Shown piece by piece: positions 16,815-26,200 of a stretch of 64,000 bases of DNA (positions within the stretch are counted from its first letter, which is position 1; each line of letters begins with the position of its first letter). Under the pieces are notes generated by a model that was not told where the DNA came from, searched no databases, and saw nothing but the letters and a program-made list of their open reading frames with translations. The translations under genes were made by a program, and so were the position numbers. Source of the stretch: JBFLYH01 sp964630235 (GTDB lineage Bacteria > Oederibacteriota > JAAXVQ01 > JAUVAV01); NCBI GenBank assembly GCA_964630235.1, contig CAZVUO010000001.1:310001-374000 (forward strand), in the 5' to 3' direction.

Positions 16815-16935
16815 CGTCATTCCGGCGTGGTTTTAGCCGGAATCCAGAAATGAACTCTTCGTATCTCCCCTTCTTTGCCGAGACTGTGTCGCAACGTCTT
16901 TTTGGCGTCATACCGGCGAAAGCCGGTATCCAGGC
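16815..16935. repeat. two family A half-repeats in tandem
   Basis: 16815-16852 is the variant CGTCATTCCGG...CCGGAATCCAG with a GTGGTTTTA-containing loop. 16906-16935 is the standard GTCATACCGG...CCGGTATCCAG. Both are first halves, so this is a doubled half-element rather than a full pair. The paired change of TACC/GGTA to TTCC/GGAA keeps the stem. Confidence 0.8.
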
Positions 16936-16982
16936 AAGCGGTACTGACTTTACGTTCAGAGACCACCAATGAGGCGGATCGG

Positions 16983-17552
16983 CTAGTTCCCCAGCTGCTT
17001 GGTGTATTCCTTGATCGCGGGCGATTCCTGGGGAGAGGGCACATAGACCCACGGCATCTCGCCGTAGGCCTCGAGGCGGGAGGACTTCATGATCTTGAAG
17101 ATCAGCACCAGCAACCCGGAATTGGCCTCGGCCGTGTAGGAGGAATTCTCCAGGATCAGCTCCGCGCCCATGAAATGGATGTGCTCCTCGCGCTTGGGGT
17201 TCACCAGGATCAGCTCGTCGTACTGCTGGCGCCAGCGGCCCAGGAGAAAGTAAAAGCGTCCGTCCGGCCCCGGATCGCCCGCCCAGCCGCCCACGTCCTT
17301 TTTAAAATCGCAAACGAACTCCCCGCCGTTCAGAAATTTGACGTCGTTCTCCTCAATGTTGAAATATCCGTTGGGCAGGAGGACCTTCAGCAGGTCCTGC
17401 TTGGCCTCGGGCCGCAGGGCGTTGACGAAGGCGGCCTGGCGTTTGACATCCCAGGTCTTGAAGGATTCCAGCGAGAAATCCGCCGGCAGTTCGGCCACCT
17501 TGGCGCAGCCGGACAGGACCAGCAGCAAACCCAGGACCAGGACTTTCCGCAT
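16983..17552 (-). CDS. predicted lipoprotein of unknown function
   Basis: 189 residues. The N terminus is a classic lipoprotein signal: basic MRK, a leucine/valine core and a lipobox LSGC with Cys about 16. The ATG at 17552 is chosen because AAGGAGG lies just upstream; a longer frame starts at 17579 within the preceding gene. The mature part has FVNALRPEAKQDLLKVLLP and YFLLGRWRQQYDELILVNP, with no domain I recognise. It follows the AAA ATPase gene, overlapping only if the longer start is used. Confidence 0.65.
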   Translation of the reverse strand: MRKVLVLGLLLVLSGCAKVAELPADFSLESFKTWDVKRQAAFVNALRPEAKQDLLKVLLPNGYFNIEENDVKFLNGGEFVCDFKKDVGGWAGDPGPDGRFYFLLGRWRQQYDELILVNPKREEHIHFMGAELILENSSYTAEANSGLLVLIFKIMKSSRLEAYGEMPWVYVPSPQESPAIKEYTKQLGN

Positions 17553-17569
17553 AGGGCCTCCTTGTGGGC

Positions 17570-18679
17570 TCATTTCCACTGACTCAGCAAGATATGGGCT
17601 GGAGCGACCCGGATCTGGTCCGGGGTCTGGTAGTCTTTTTTCCCCACGGCATGGACCTGCCAGGCCGGCACATGAGGGAATCGGTTCCGAAGATAGCGCA
17701 AGGTTGGGTTGATCTCATCGTCCGACCACTTGGCTTCAACGAACAGCACAGGCCGCGTGTTTTCCGTTAGAACAAAATCCACTTCCCGGCCATCCATATT
17801 CCGGAAGTAACGCAATTCGACCTCGCGGCCTTGTGTGTCCTCCAGGTAATGCGCCCATTTAAGCAAGTGGGAGGCGACAAGGTTCTCAAAGCGTTTGGCC
17901 TCCTCCGGCACCAACGACCAATCATAGTGGTAGTGTTTGCGTTCCTTCTTCACGGCGCGGATCTTCGGCGTCCCAAAGGGCGCCAGGCGGAAGATCGCGT
18001 ACATGCGTTCCAGGATGTCCAGCCAGTGGCTGATGGTTTTATGGCTGATCTGCAGGTCCTCCCGGAGGGCATTGGGCGACAGCGGGCTCCCCACCAATTC
18101 CGGCAGCCGCAGCACCAGCAACTCCAGCTTACCAAGGTCCTGGATCCGCTCCAGGGACATGACATCCTCGCGCAAAAACCGGGTCCGGTATTCCCTGGAC
18201 CAGCGCCTGGCCTCGGTACGGTCCTTGCCTAGGAAGGGTTCTGGGAATCCGCCCAGCTCCATCAGGTCCTTGAGGTCCGACTGCTTATGGATGCCGAGCT
18301 CGGCCACGGACAAGGGATGCAACCGCAGGTAGTGATACCGACCCTGGAGCGAATCCCCGCCGAACCGGTAGAGGTCCAGCCGGGCGCTGCCGGTCACCAG
18401 GATCTTGAGCGTCTCCCGGCGCAGGTCATACAACCCTTTGAGGTAGTTCCGCCAGGAGCGGTATTTGTGGATCTCGTCGAAAATGAGCAGCGGCGAAGGC
18501 GGGAGTTCCCTCTTTAATATCTTCTCCCGGTGCTCGGCCACGTCCCAATTCAAATACCCTTCCTTGCTCCCGGCCGCCTGCAAGGCCAAAGTGGTCTTGC
18601 CCACCTGCCGGGGCCCGCCTAAAAAGACCATTTTGCGGCCAAGGTCTTTCCTGATCTGGCTTTCCAGATATCTTTGCAT
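17570..18679 (-). CDS. AAA_14/DUF4143 ATPase
   Basis: 369 residues. Walker A is GGPRQVGKTT (Lys about 28) and Walker B is LLIFDEIHK (Asp68/Glu69), followed by the sensor VTGSARLDLYR. The C-terminal DUF4143 half carries the PD-(D/E)xK-like pattern REVDFVL...VLFVEAKWSDDE. Such ATPases are common, often mobile, and of unsettled function. A winged-helix-like segment (DLQISHKTISHWLDIL) lies between. The promoter upstream gives almost no leader (see 18687), and two similar 18-bp sites suggest its own regulation. It stands apart from the genes around it in function. Confidence 0.85.
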   Translation of the reverse strand: MQRYLESQIRKDLGRKMVFLGGPRQVGKTTLALQAAGSKEGYLNWDVAEHREKILKRELPPSPLLIFDEIHKYRSWRNYLKGLYDLRRETLKILVTGSARLDLYRFGGDSLQGRYHYLRLHPLSVAELGIHKQSDLKDLMELGGFPEPFLGKDRTEARRWSREYRTRFLREDVMSLERIQDLGKLELLVLRLPELVGSPLSPNALREDLQISHKTISHWLDILERMYAIFRLAPFGTPKIRAVKKERKHYHYDWSLVPEEAKRFENLVASHLLKWAHYLEDTQGREVELRYFRNMDGREVDFVLTENTRPVLFVEAKWSDDEINPTLRYLRNRFPHVPAWQVHAVGKKDYQTPDQIRVAPAHILLSQWK

Positions 18680-18686
18680 GATTCTG

Positions 18687-18715
18687 AGTATACGAGTATT
18701 TTAGACCATTGTCAA
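18687..18715 (-). promoter_or_regulatory. near-consensus promoter giving a leaderless AAA-ATPase mRNA
   Basis: On the minus strand the exact TTGACA (18715-18710), a 17-base spacer, and TATACT (18692-18687). The ATG begins at 18679, only seven bases after the -10 box, so transcription should start at or beside the start codon. No ribosome site fits in between. Confidence 0.7.
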
Positions 18716-18748
18716 CTTTACTCCTTATTATTTCAGACTATGGTCAAA
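18699..18748. promoter_or_regulatory. pair of similar 18-bp sites, candidate operators
   Basis: 18699-18716 (TTTTAGACCATTGTCAAC) and 18731-18748 (TTTCAGACTATGGTCAAA) agree at 14 of 18 positions. They are imperfect palindromes of the form AGAC-n4-GTCAA and are spaced 32 bases start to start, about three helical turns. The first covers the -35 box. A repressor site is inferred; the ATPase or an unseen regulator could bind. Confidence 0.4.
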
Positions 18749-18787
18749 TATACTTATGCTAGGAATGAGTGGCCAATTCCCCTTTTT

Positions 18788-19723
18788 TTACCGCCCTTTT
18801 TTCGGCAGTTGGGCCAGGTCAGGATCGAAAGCGCTGGTACGGGTGACGGTGAGTTTTTCAGCCGCCGCGGCTTCGCCAAGCTTTTTGTAGAACTCACTCT
18901 GCATTTGATTCACGGCTTTCAGGTCATTGGCTTTGCTGGATACAGCCTCGGTGGTGATGATCTCATTCTCCTTGGCCGCAATGCCCAGGCTTACGGTCAT
19001 GGGGCCTTCGCTGCCTTGACCGATGATCCTTACGATGGTTTTTTGGCCGTGCTCTATGAGTGCCTCATATCCCATCTCCACAGCCGCCTGTGCGGCAGCC
19101 AGCGCGATCACTGGCACGCGAGGATCAACATCCGCCGGATATTTTTCATAATCCTGAACCTGCCCGCGCAGGGCCGAGCGGTTCCACAGGTCGCGGAAGC
19201 ACTGCTTGGCCAGTTCCGAGGCCTGTTTTGCATCCTTTTCTGGCCGGGTTTTTATTCCCAAATCAAAAATGGTCCCATTGCGCACAAAGATCACGGTCAT
19301 GATGGCATTGCCTGCTTCCGCCCCTTCTTCTTTGAGCAGGGATTGAGCCATCAGGCATTCCTCGCCGTCTGCCGTGGTTGCAGCTACCACGTTCTTGCCT
19401 TCTGCCTGCCCTTTTGCCACCATGCGGGTAATCAATTCATGCGGATCAAGCGCAGGATTGGCCAGAGAGGCGGCGATTTGGTATTCGTTCGCGGATTTGT
19501 CCTGAAAGGCCAATACCAGGGTTGCGCCGTTGTTCTCCTCGCTGTCTTTCACACTTTTGAGATCAGCCCAATCCTTGAGGTGGGTGGAAAAGAGGCCAAA
19601 GGGCGAGGTGTAGCTCATGCCATCGTACACACCCGCCAGCTTGCCGATGATCTTATCCTGCTGGAAGCAGGCGGATAGGGATAATAATAGAATGCTTATT
19701 GATAAAGTTATTGTTTTATTCAT
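18788..19723 (-). CDS. predicted lipoprotein, candidate partner of the giant hydrolase
   Basis: 311 residues. Signal peptide MNKTITLSISILLLSLSAC with lipobox LSAC (Cys about 19). The mature protein has a repeated alpha/beta pattern including AVYDGMSY-like GVYDGMSYTSPFGLF, VTVIFVRNGTIFDLGI-type strands (here IMTVIFVRNG) and RNVVAATTADGEECLMAQ-type segments (here VVAATTADGEECLMA). I do not recognise a family. It overlaps the 163-residue gene by ATGA and has an AAGGA ribosome site, so it belongs to the operon of the giant hydrolase. Secreted or periplasmic lipoproteins in this position often protect against, or help export, a large effector; that is inference only. Confidence 0.65.
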   Translation of the reverse strand: MNKTITLSISILLLSLSACFQQDKIIGKLAGVYDGMSYTSPFGLFSTHLKDWADLKSVKDSEENNGATLVLAFQDKSANEYQIAASLANPALDPHELITRMVAKGQAEGKNVVAATTADGEECLMAQSLLKEEGAEAGNAIMTVIFVRNGTIFDLGIKTRPEKDAKQASELAKQCFRDLWNRSALRGQVQDYEKYPADVDPRVPVIALAAAQAAVEMGYEALIEHGQKTIVRIIGQGSEGPMTVSLGIAAKENEIITTEAVSSKANDLKAVNQMQSEFYKKLGEAAAAEKLTVTRTSAFDPDLAQLPKKGR

Positions 19724-20211
19724 TTTAATTCCTTCCCTTCTTTATTGTCTGTAATATCATTTATTGCACGCGAGTATTTTTCATCCATTTGCGTGCCGTT
19801 TTTCAGATAATCCTTAAGATTTGTAACATCAACCGTTCTGTTTTGGTAAATATTGGAATTAATCATCTTCGCTTTAATCCATAAGCGCGAACCGCTGAAA
19901 GGCCGATGATGCAATATGATTTTATTAATTTGGTAAACACTACCTTTTTCAAGGTACTTAAATGGATCTCGCGGATTGCTCTCTTTAAGCATTTTTTCAA
20001 TATATGTCGTGTTACCGTGAACTAAATAGGGTGTCCAATCCCAAGCCTCAAACCGAAATATCATCCGCTCTTTAGTCTCATACTCTTTCCCAATTAAATG
20101 CCGATAACTCGAATCATTATTCATGTTCTTAACACAGCCTTCGTTGAGAAAATAATTACCTATACCAGCCGCAACAAGCACAGAAATAATGATGATTCGC
20201 GAGCGACTCAT
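19720..20211 (-). CDS. small exported or membrane-anchored protein of unknown function
   Basis: 163 residues. An N-terminal hydrophobic segment IIIISVLVAAGIGNYFL after a short basic start could be a signal anchor. The rest is polar and rich in Asn, Lys and Tyr (KEYETKERMIFRFEAWDWTPYLV, shown here only as RFEAWDW), with a strand-rich centre. The codon use is AT-rich compared with the neighbourhood. An AAGGAG site six bases before the ATG lies across the stop of the giant gene three bases away, so the two are surely translated together. No family recognised. Position suggests an immunity or accessory role for the giant's C-terminal hydrolase. Confidence 0.6.
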   Translation of the reverse strand: MSRSRIIIISVLVAAGIGNYFLNEGCVKNMNNDSSYRHLIGKEYETKERMIFRFEAWDWTPYLVHGNTTYIEKMLKESNPRDPFKYLEKGSVYQINKIILHHRPFSGSRLWIKAKMINSNIYQNRTVDVTNLKDYLKNGTQMDEKYSRAINDITDNKEGKELK

Positions 20212-20214
20212 AAG

Positions 20215-23200
20215 CTACTCCTTTTTAGGGGGAACAATAATTTTATCAACATAAACATCTCTGAATTTGTGCTTTTTTAAATCTACTCCTTCTTCACCAA
20301 ATTCAACCCAATTATCATCTTTAACACCTACACCAGGGAGAGGTCTACGTATAGTATTGGCAACATGAGGTATAGGATCACTTCGGTGCCTGACGTTTCT
20401 CGCTTCAGCCAGCCCCTCTTCTTTTGAATCAATATATTTTTGCGGCCCAAAACCCTGGTAATGTACCTTGGCCCGTTCTTCGGGGGTTAATAGCTCCAAA
20501 GCTCTTTCAAATATCGCCGATCCCTGGCTGTGCGCTATTACGTACACCTCTCCTTTTTGCGCAATCCCTTTTTTCATTAACTCAGCGGCGCGCAACGGAG
20601 TAATATCAATGGCACCTGTTTCTTGCCCAATTCCTTGGGCGCCGAAATCCTTGTCCAGACCGTGGGTATTATTACTAATGCGCGCCACGCTATAGCCACA
20701 TCTTTGTTCAATAGCTTCAAGATCTTTCTTTGCTTCTTTATTTGGTGTGTTCATTCCATTAAGAAATAACACTGCCGGCACTTCAGGACGAGAATCAAAC
20801 CCTGTTTCTGGGTCTCTATTTTCATTGTTATTATATTCCGGTTTTCCGTCATATATATCGTGGGAATAAACACTAACAGCTAATCCGGTTGCTATCTTGG
20901 CTTTAGTTGAGAGTTTGTCAGCATCTTTTATCGCTTTTATTGTATCTCCAACATTATCAACACCTTGGCTTGCATTTTCCTTTATTTTATCCGATGCCTT
21001 TTTCGCACCATCCGGTGCAGCAGCTAAAGCCGCGTTTTTAGATAAGCCTGCCGGATTCATATTCTGATAAACATTCTTCATTTTATCCCACAAACTTTGC
21101 TTGGCTGGCGGTGTCGGCACGCCGGACATGCGGGGCGGGCCGAGGTCGCCAGGGCTCAGGTCTGCACCTTCCCCCTCTCCCCCTTGGCTGACACCAGAAC
21201 TTGCCCCAACGGCCTTGTCTGGAAAAGGCCCGCTCTCTCCAACACTCTGTTTTTGCTCGTCATACCGGCGTAAGCCGGTATCCAGCGATGTTTGCTGATT
21301 ATCCTTTCCTGGACCCCGGCTTTCGCCGGGGTGACGATCAGAGATATCATGGTCACTAGTCGGTGGAGCAGTAACCGCGTCGGCTTCCTGGGCGGCGGCG
21401 TATGCTGACGGGCCGGCGGGCTGGCCGTCCACTGCCGGGTCGTAGTCCGCGACGTCTATCTCGCGCTCTCCGCCGTTGCCGCCCAACGCGCCGTTCTCCA
21501 GGGCGCGCAGGGTCTGCTCGCGCATGCCAGGCGGCAGGGTGTTGAGGTAGGCTTCCCACAGGTCCTCTTCGCTGGGCGCTTCGGGCTGGCCGGAGTAGCT
21601 CCCCTTTTTGCTCGCGTGGCCCCTGCCCCATTCGTAGATCTGCCCGCCGATCGAGAAGTGGAAGTTGGCCAGGCGGCTGAGGTTCGTGAGCACGCCCGTG
21701 ACGTCGCTGCTCGCGATCGCGTTGTAGATGTCGGTTCCCGCGTCCACGTACTCCTCGGCCAGATCGTAATAGTCACGCAGCTGCTGATACACGGCCCTGA
21801 GGTCCTCGCTCAGGTAGGCGCTCAGGTTGTCCAGAATGTTCGTGACCCAGTCCGCGCTGAGCTCGAAATCAGCGTTGAACACCAGGCGCACGTTCTGCAG
21901 GGCGCTGACCGCGGGCTGGTACTCGGGCGGCAGGTATTGCGTGAGCAGGTTCCCAATGCTCTCGTCCCATTTGCCGCTGGACAGCTCCTGCCACCAGCGC
22001 TCCGGCCCGCCGGCCAGGATATCCCAGTACTCCTGCGCCTGGCCCGTGTACTCGTTCCAGCGGTCCTCCACCCAGGCGAGCCCGGAGTTGACCAGGTCCT
22101 CGATGTTCGCCTGGATGTTTTTCAGGAAGCCGTCCGCGGTCTGATAAAAGTCGAACTTCCAGTTCTCGGCGTTGAAAATGCCGGTCAGCTGCTGCCACAG
22201 GCTGTCGTCCTGCCACCAGCCGCCATCAAGGTTGACCTGCAATTCGAACAAGCCCGTGAACTGCCCCAGCAAATCGCCGGCCCCGGTCCAGATCGAGTCC
22301 GCCAGGTTCGTGATATTGATCAGGCCGCCCAGGTCCACCGGGCTGGCGCTGGCCACCAGGTCCTGGATCAGGCCGAGCAGATTGCCGCCCACGTCCGAGA
22401 GCGCGGCAGCCGCGCTTTCCCAGAGTCCGGTCAGATTGCCTGTGCCCAGGCTTGACAGGGCGTTTTCCATCTGCGCCACGGCGGTCTGTCCCAGGCCGGA
22501 TACTTCGGTGAGCGAGAGCTGGAGTTTAACGCCCAGGTTCCACAGGGTCGCCTGCCCTGCTTCCTGGCCGAGCAGGCTGTTCAGGCGGTCCATGCCTGCC
22601 TGCAGGACCTGGTTGGACACAAACCCTTCCAAATCCTGGAGCAGGCTCTCCACGCCGCCAGCCAGGGTGCCCGGCAGGTCGCGCAGTTCCTGCAAGGTTT
22701 GGCGCAAGCCCGCGGGCACCAGCCCAGCCGGGAGTTTGGCCAGGGTCTGGTCCAGATAGCGGCTCAGGCGGCCTGCTTCCTGGTCCAACTGGAGTAAAAG
22801 GGTGTTCAAGCGGGCGCGCAGGTCTCCAACCGCGCCAGCGGTGAGCGCCTGGCGCAGGAGTTCCTGGGCCTCGGCCTGCAGGTTTTGCAGGCGTTCCACA
22901 CCCAGGCTCACTCCGCTTCGAACCAGCCAGTCGCCGAGCTCGCTCCCAGGCTGCTGGATCAGGGTTTGCAGAGAGGCAACGGCCTGGCCCAGGCTGGAAA
23001 GGTCCTGCTGGAGGGGATTCTCCGCCAGCAGCCGGCCGAAAACCTCCTGCTGCCAGGCCTGCAGGGTTTCCTGGTCCAGGCTGAAATCCAGCAAGCCTTG
23101 CAGATCGAGCGCCGCGCCGGCCTCGGGCCCGACGTTCTCCCACAACCGCTTGACCTCGGCGCCCAGGTCCGCGAACTGGCGGCTGAGCCCGTTGATGGCC

Positions 23201-26200
23201 ATGAGCCCCTGCGCCCGCGAGAGCTCCAGCACCCCGCGATCCAGGCGGCTGACAAAGCGGTCCTGCATCCGCTCGAGGCTGGCCAGTTCCTGTCCCAAGC
23301 CCTGGGTCACGCCCTGCCGCACCAAGTCCTGCGCCCAGGTGACCAGGCTCAGGCCCACGCCCGGATCAGGCCCCTGCTCCAGCAGATCCAGGCGCCGCAG
23401 TTCCGAACGCAGCTGGCGTCCTGGCGCTGACAGCAGGTCCCGCGCCTCGGCGCTCAAGCGCCGCGCCTCTTCCAATCCCACGGCCACCTGCTGGCGGGCC
23501 GCCTGCTCCACCAGCTGCTGCAGCATGCTGCCGGCCAGGTTCTGGGCCTGCTGTTTCCAGCCTGTTTCCTTGGCGGACAGCAGGCTGCCAAGCTCCAGTT
23601 TGCCGCTGGCCCATTCCAGCCCTTGCTGGCGGCTGAAAAGTTCTGCCTGCCAGTTCTGCCACTGCTTCTGCGCCGTGTGGAGCTGTGCGGGGACTCCCGC
23701 CTCCACGCCCAGCGCGCCTGGGCGGGGCGCCAGGGACTTCAAGCGGTTGGCCGTGAGCTTGTTCATCAGGCTCAGGACCGCGGCCAGGTTGGCGGCCCCG
23801 GGCTGGGACTGAACCGCGTCCAGGCTTTGGGCAAGCAGGTCCTGCTCCTGCCACAGGAGCGCTTTGGCCGCGAGCACGTCCTGGAGGACATTCGCCCGGG
23901 AATCCAGTTGGCTGAACCAGCGGCTGGTCCGCAGATGGGACAGGGCCTGGTTCAGGTCCTGGCCGGGTGCCGCGCGGTCTTTCCGCGCCTGACCCGGCAG
24001 TACGGCTTCCAGGGCCAGCTCCTGCGCGTTGCTCAGCGTTTTTTGGGTTTGTATTTTCAGCCCTGAAATTTCGTCCAGCAGGCCCTGAATGCCCTCGTCA
24101 GAAAACCGGCCGCTCCCTGCCCGGGGACTCCCCGCGGTTTTGCCGGGGTCTTGCACGGCCCGAGACAGGCGCTCCGCCAATCCCGCAGCGCCAGGCAAAA
24201 TCCATTCGGGCTGTTTGGCCAGTTCCCGGCTTAAACGCTGGAGTGTTTGGCTGGCTTGCTCCTGCCTTTGGCCGCAGGCATGCAAAATGGGTTGCCACGC
24301 TTGAGGCGATAATGGTTCCAAAGCCGGTTTGGCTGGCAAACTCTGGTTTGGCCCGAGAAGCGCGGTGAATTGCCGGCTGATATCCTGGCAGTGCCTCTGC
24401 TGGCCCCCTGCCTTGTCCGCCAGGTTTTTCCAGGTTTTCAGCCGGGCCAGGGCCGCCCCGCATTCATCCAGCAGGGCCAGGCCGCGGCTGGCGGCCACGG
24501 CGTCCTGGCAGGCGGACCAGCCTTGCACCTGCAGGCTCAGATCGCGGTCCGCTCCCTGAGCGCGCGCCACCTGCTGTTTCCACTCCGCGGTCAGCTGGTC
24601 CAGTGCCTGCCAGCGCGCGTCCTGAGACCGCGCCAGTTTGCGCAGGTCCGCGGGCGCGGCCGCGCCCTGGGTTCCCAGGCGCGCGGCCTGCCCGGCGATC
24701 CGTTCCAGCAGCTGCGGCGCAGGGCCGGCGTCCAGACGCGGCAGATCGAGCAGGCGCTTTTCCAGGCGCCGGCGTTCCTGGCCAAGCTGGTCCAGGGCGA
24801 GGGCGCGCTTGGTCCCGCCCGCGCCTCCCTGCTTGACCCAGTCCTGGGTCTGCTCCTGCTCTTGGCTTCGTCCCCGGTCCAGCAGGGTCCCGGCGGAAAA
24901 AGCCCGGGTCACGAATTCGCGGTCCCCGGCCTGTTGCTTCAGGAGTTCAGCCGCCTGTCCGCAGTCCTGCGCCAGCCGCAGCCATGCTTTCTGCTGTTCG
25001 CGCTCCGCGATGCCGGCGCGCGCGGCTTTGAGCGTTTCGGCCAGCTCCGGGACGCGCTGAACGCCCGCTTCTTCCCCGGCCTTGATGAGTTCCCGCTTCC
25101 ACGCGGCAAGCTCGCGGTCCAGGCGGTGCTGGGTAACTTTCGCGAACAGCTCCTGTTCTTTGCCGGCAGGCCCCAAGCTCAGGGCTGCCAGGCCGGTCCA
25201 GGCCCTGCCAGGATCTTTGGCGCCGGCCTGGTTCACGCCGGCGGCCACCGGGGCCAGACGCTCCCTCAGTTTCCAGTACTCGGGCTTGATGACCTGCTCC
25301 AGGCCCTGCTCCTTTGCCAGCGTTTGGGCCTGGTCCAGCCTGGCTTCGCTTTCCTGCCACGCGCGAAACGCGGCCTGCGCCTGGTCCGCAAACCGCGCGG
25401 TTTCCCGGGAATTGGTTTGGGGCAAGCCAGCCGCCAGCCCGCTCTTGGCCGCGTAGGCAGCCAGGCCTTCGGCCAGCTCCTGTTTGGCGCTGGACCGGGT
25501 CAGGCGTTCCACGGCGCCGAGCCACGCGGCCCTGTCCGCGCGGGCTTCCTGCCACGCGCTTTCGAGCCTGTCCGCGGCCTGATACTTCCGGCCGGCGCGC
25601 TGCAGGTCCCGGACCATCCGCCGCGTTTCGGCGCCGGGCAGGGCTGGTTCGAGCGCGGCGAGTTTTTGTTCCCATCCGGCCGGCCGGCTGTCAGCCTGCC
25701 CGGCCCGGGCGCGGGCGTTCTGCTGGAGCTCCTGCAGCGCGGCCTGCCACTGCTCCGGCTGGACGTCTGCCCGCGGAATCGCGCGCCGCGCGCTGTCCAC
25801 GCCCGGGGGCTGGGACAATCGCTTCGCGAGCGTTTGCCGGGCCTGCTCCAGCGCGTGGTCCGCGGCTTGCGCGGCCTGCGCGGCCTCCTGCCGCCACGCG
25901 CGCGGAGGACCGGTGAATTTTTCCGCGGCCGCGGCCAGCTGGCGGCTCTCGGCGGTCAGGCGCCGGCCGTGCGCGGGAGCCTGGCCGGCAGGCAGGCGGT
26001 TCAGCCTGGCTTGCAGGCGGGTCATTTCCAGGCGCCGGTCCTGGTCCTGGGGGCTGAGCTGCGCGCGCTGGGGAAAGTGCAGGGCGCGCTCCACGGATTC
26101 CTTGACATCGTTCTGTTGGCGTTCGATGGACGCGAGCTTGTTGCGAAGGTCCTGGCGCAGGCTGGGCTGGCGCAGGCCGGCCAGCACGCCCTGCACGCGC

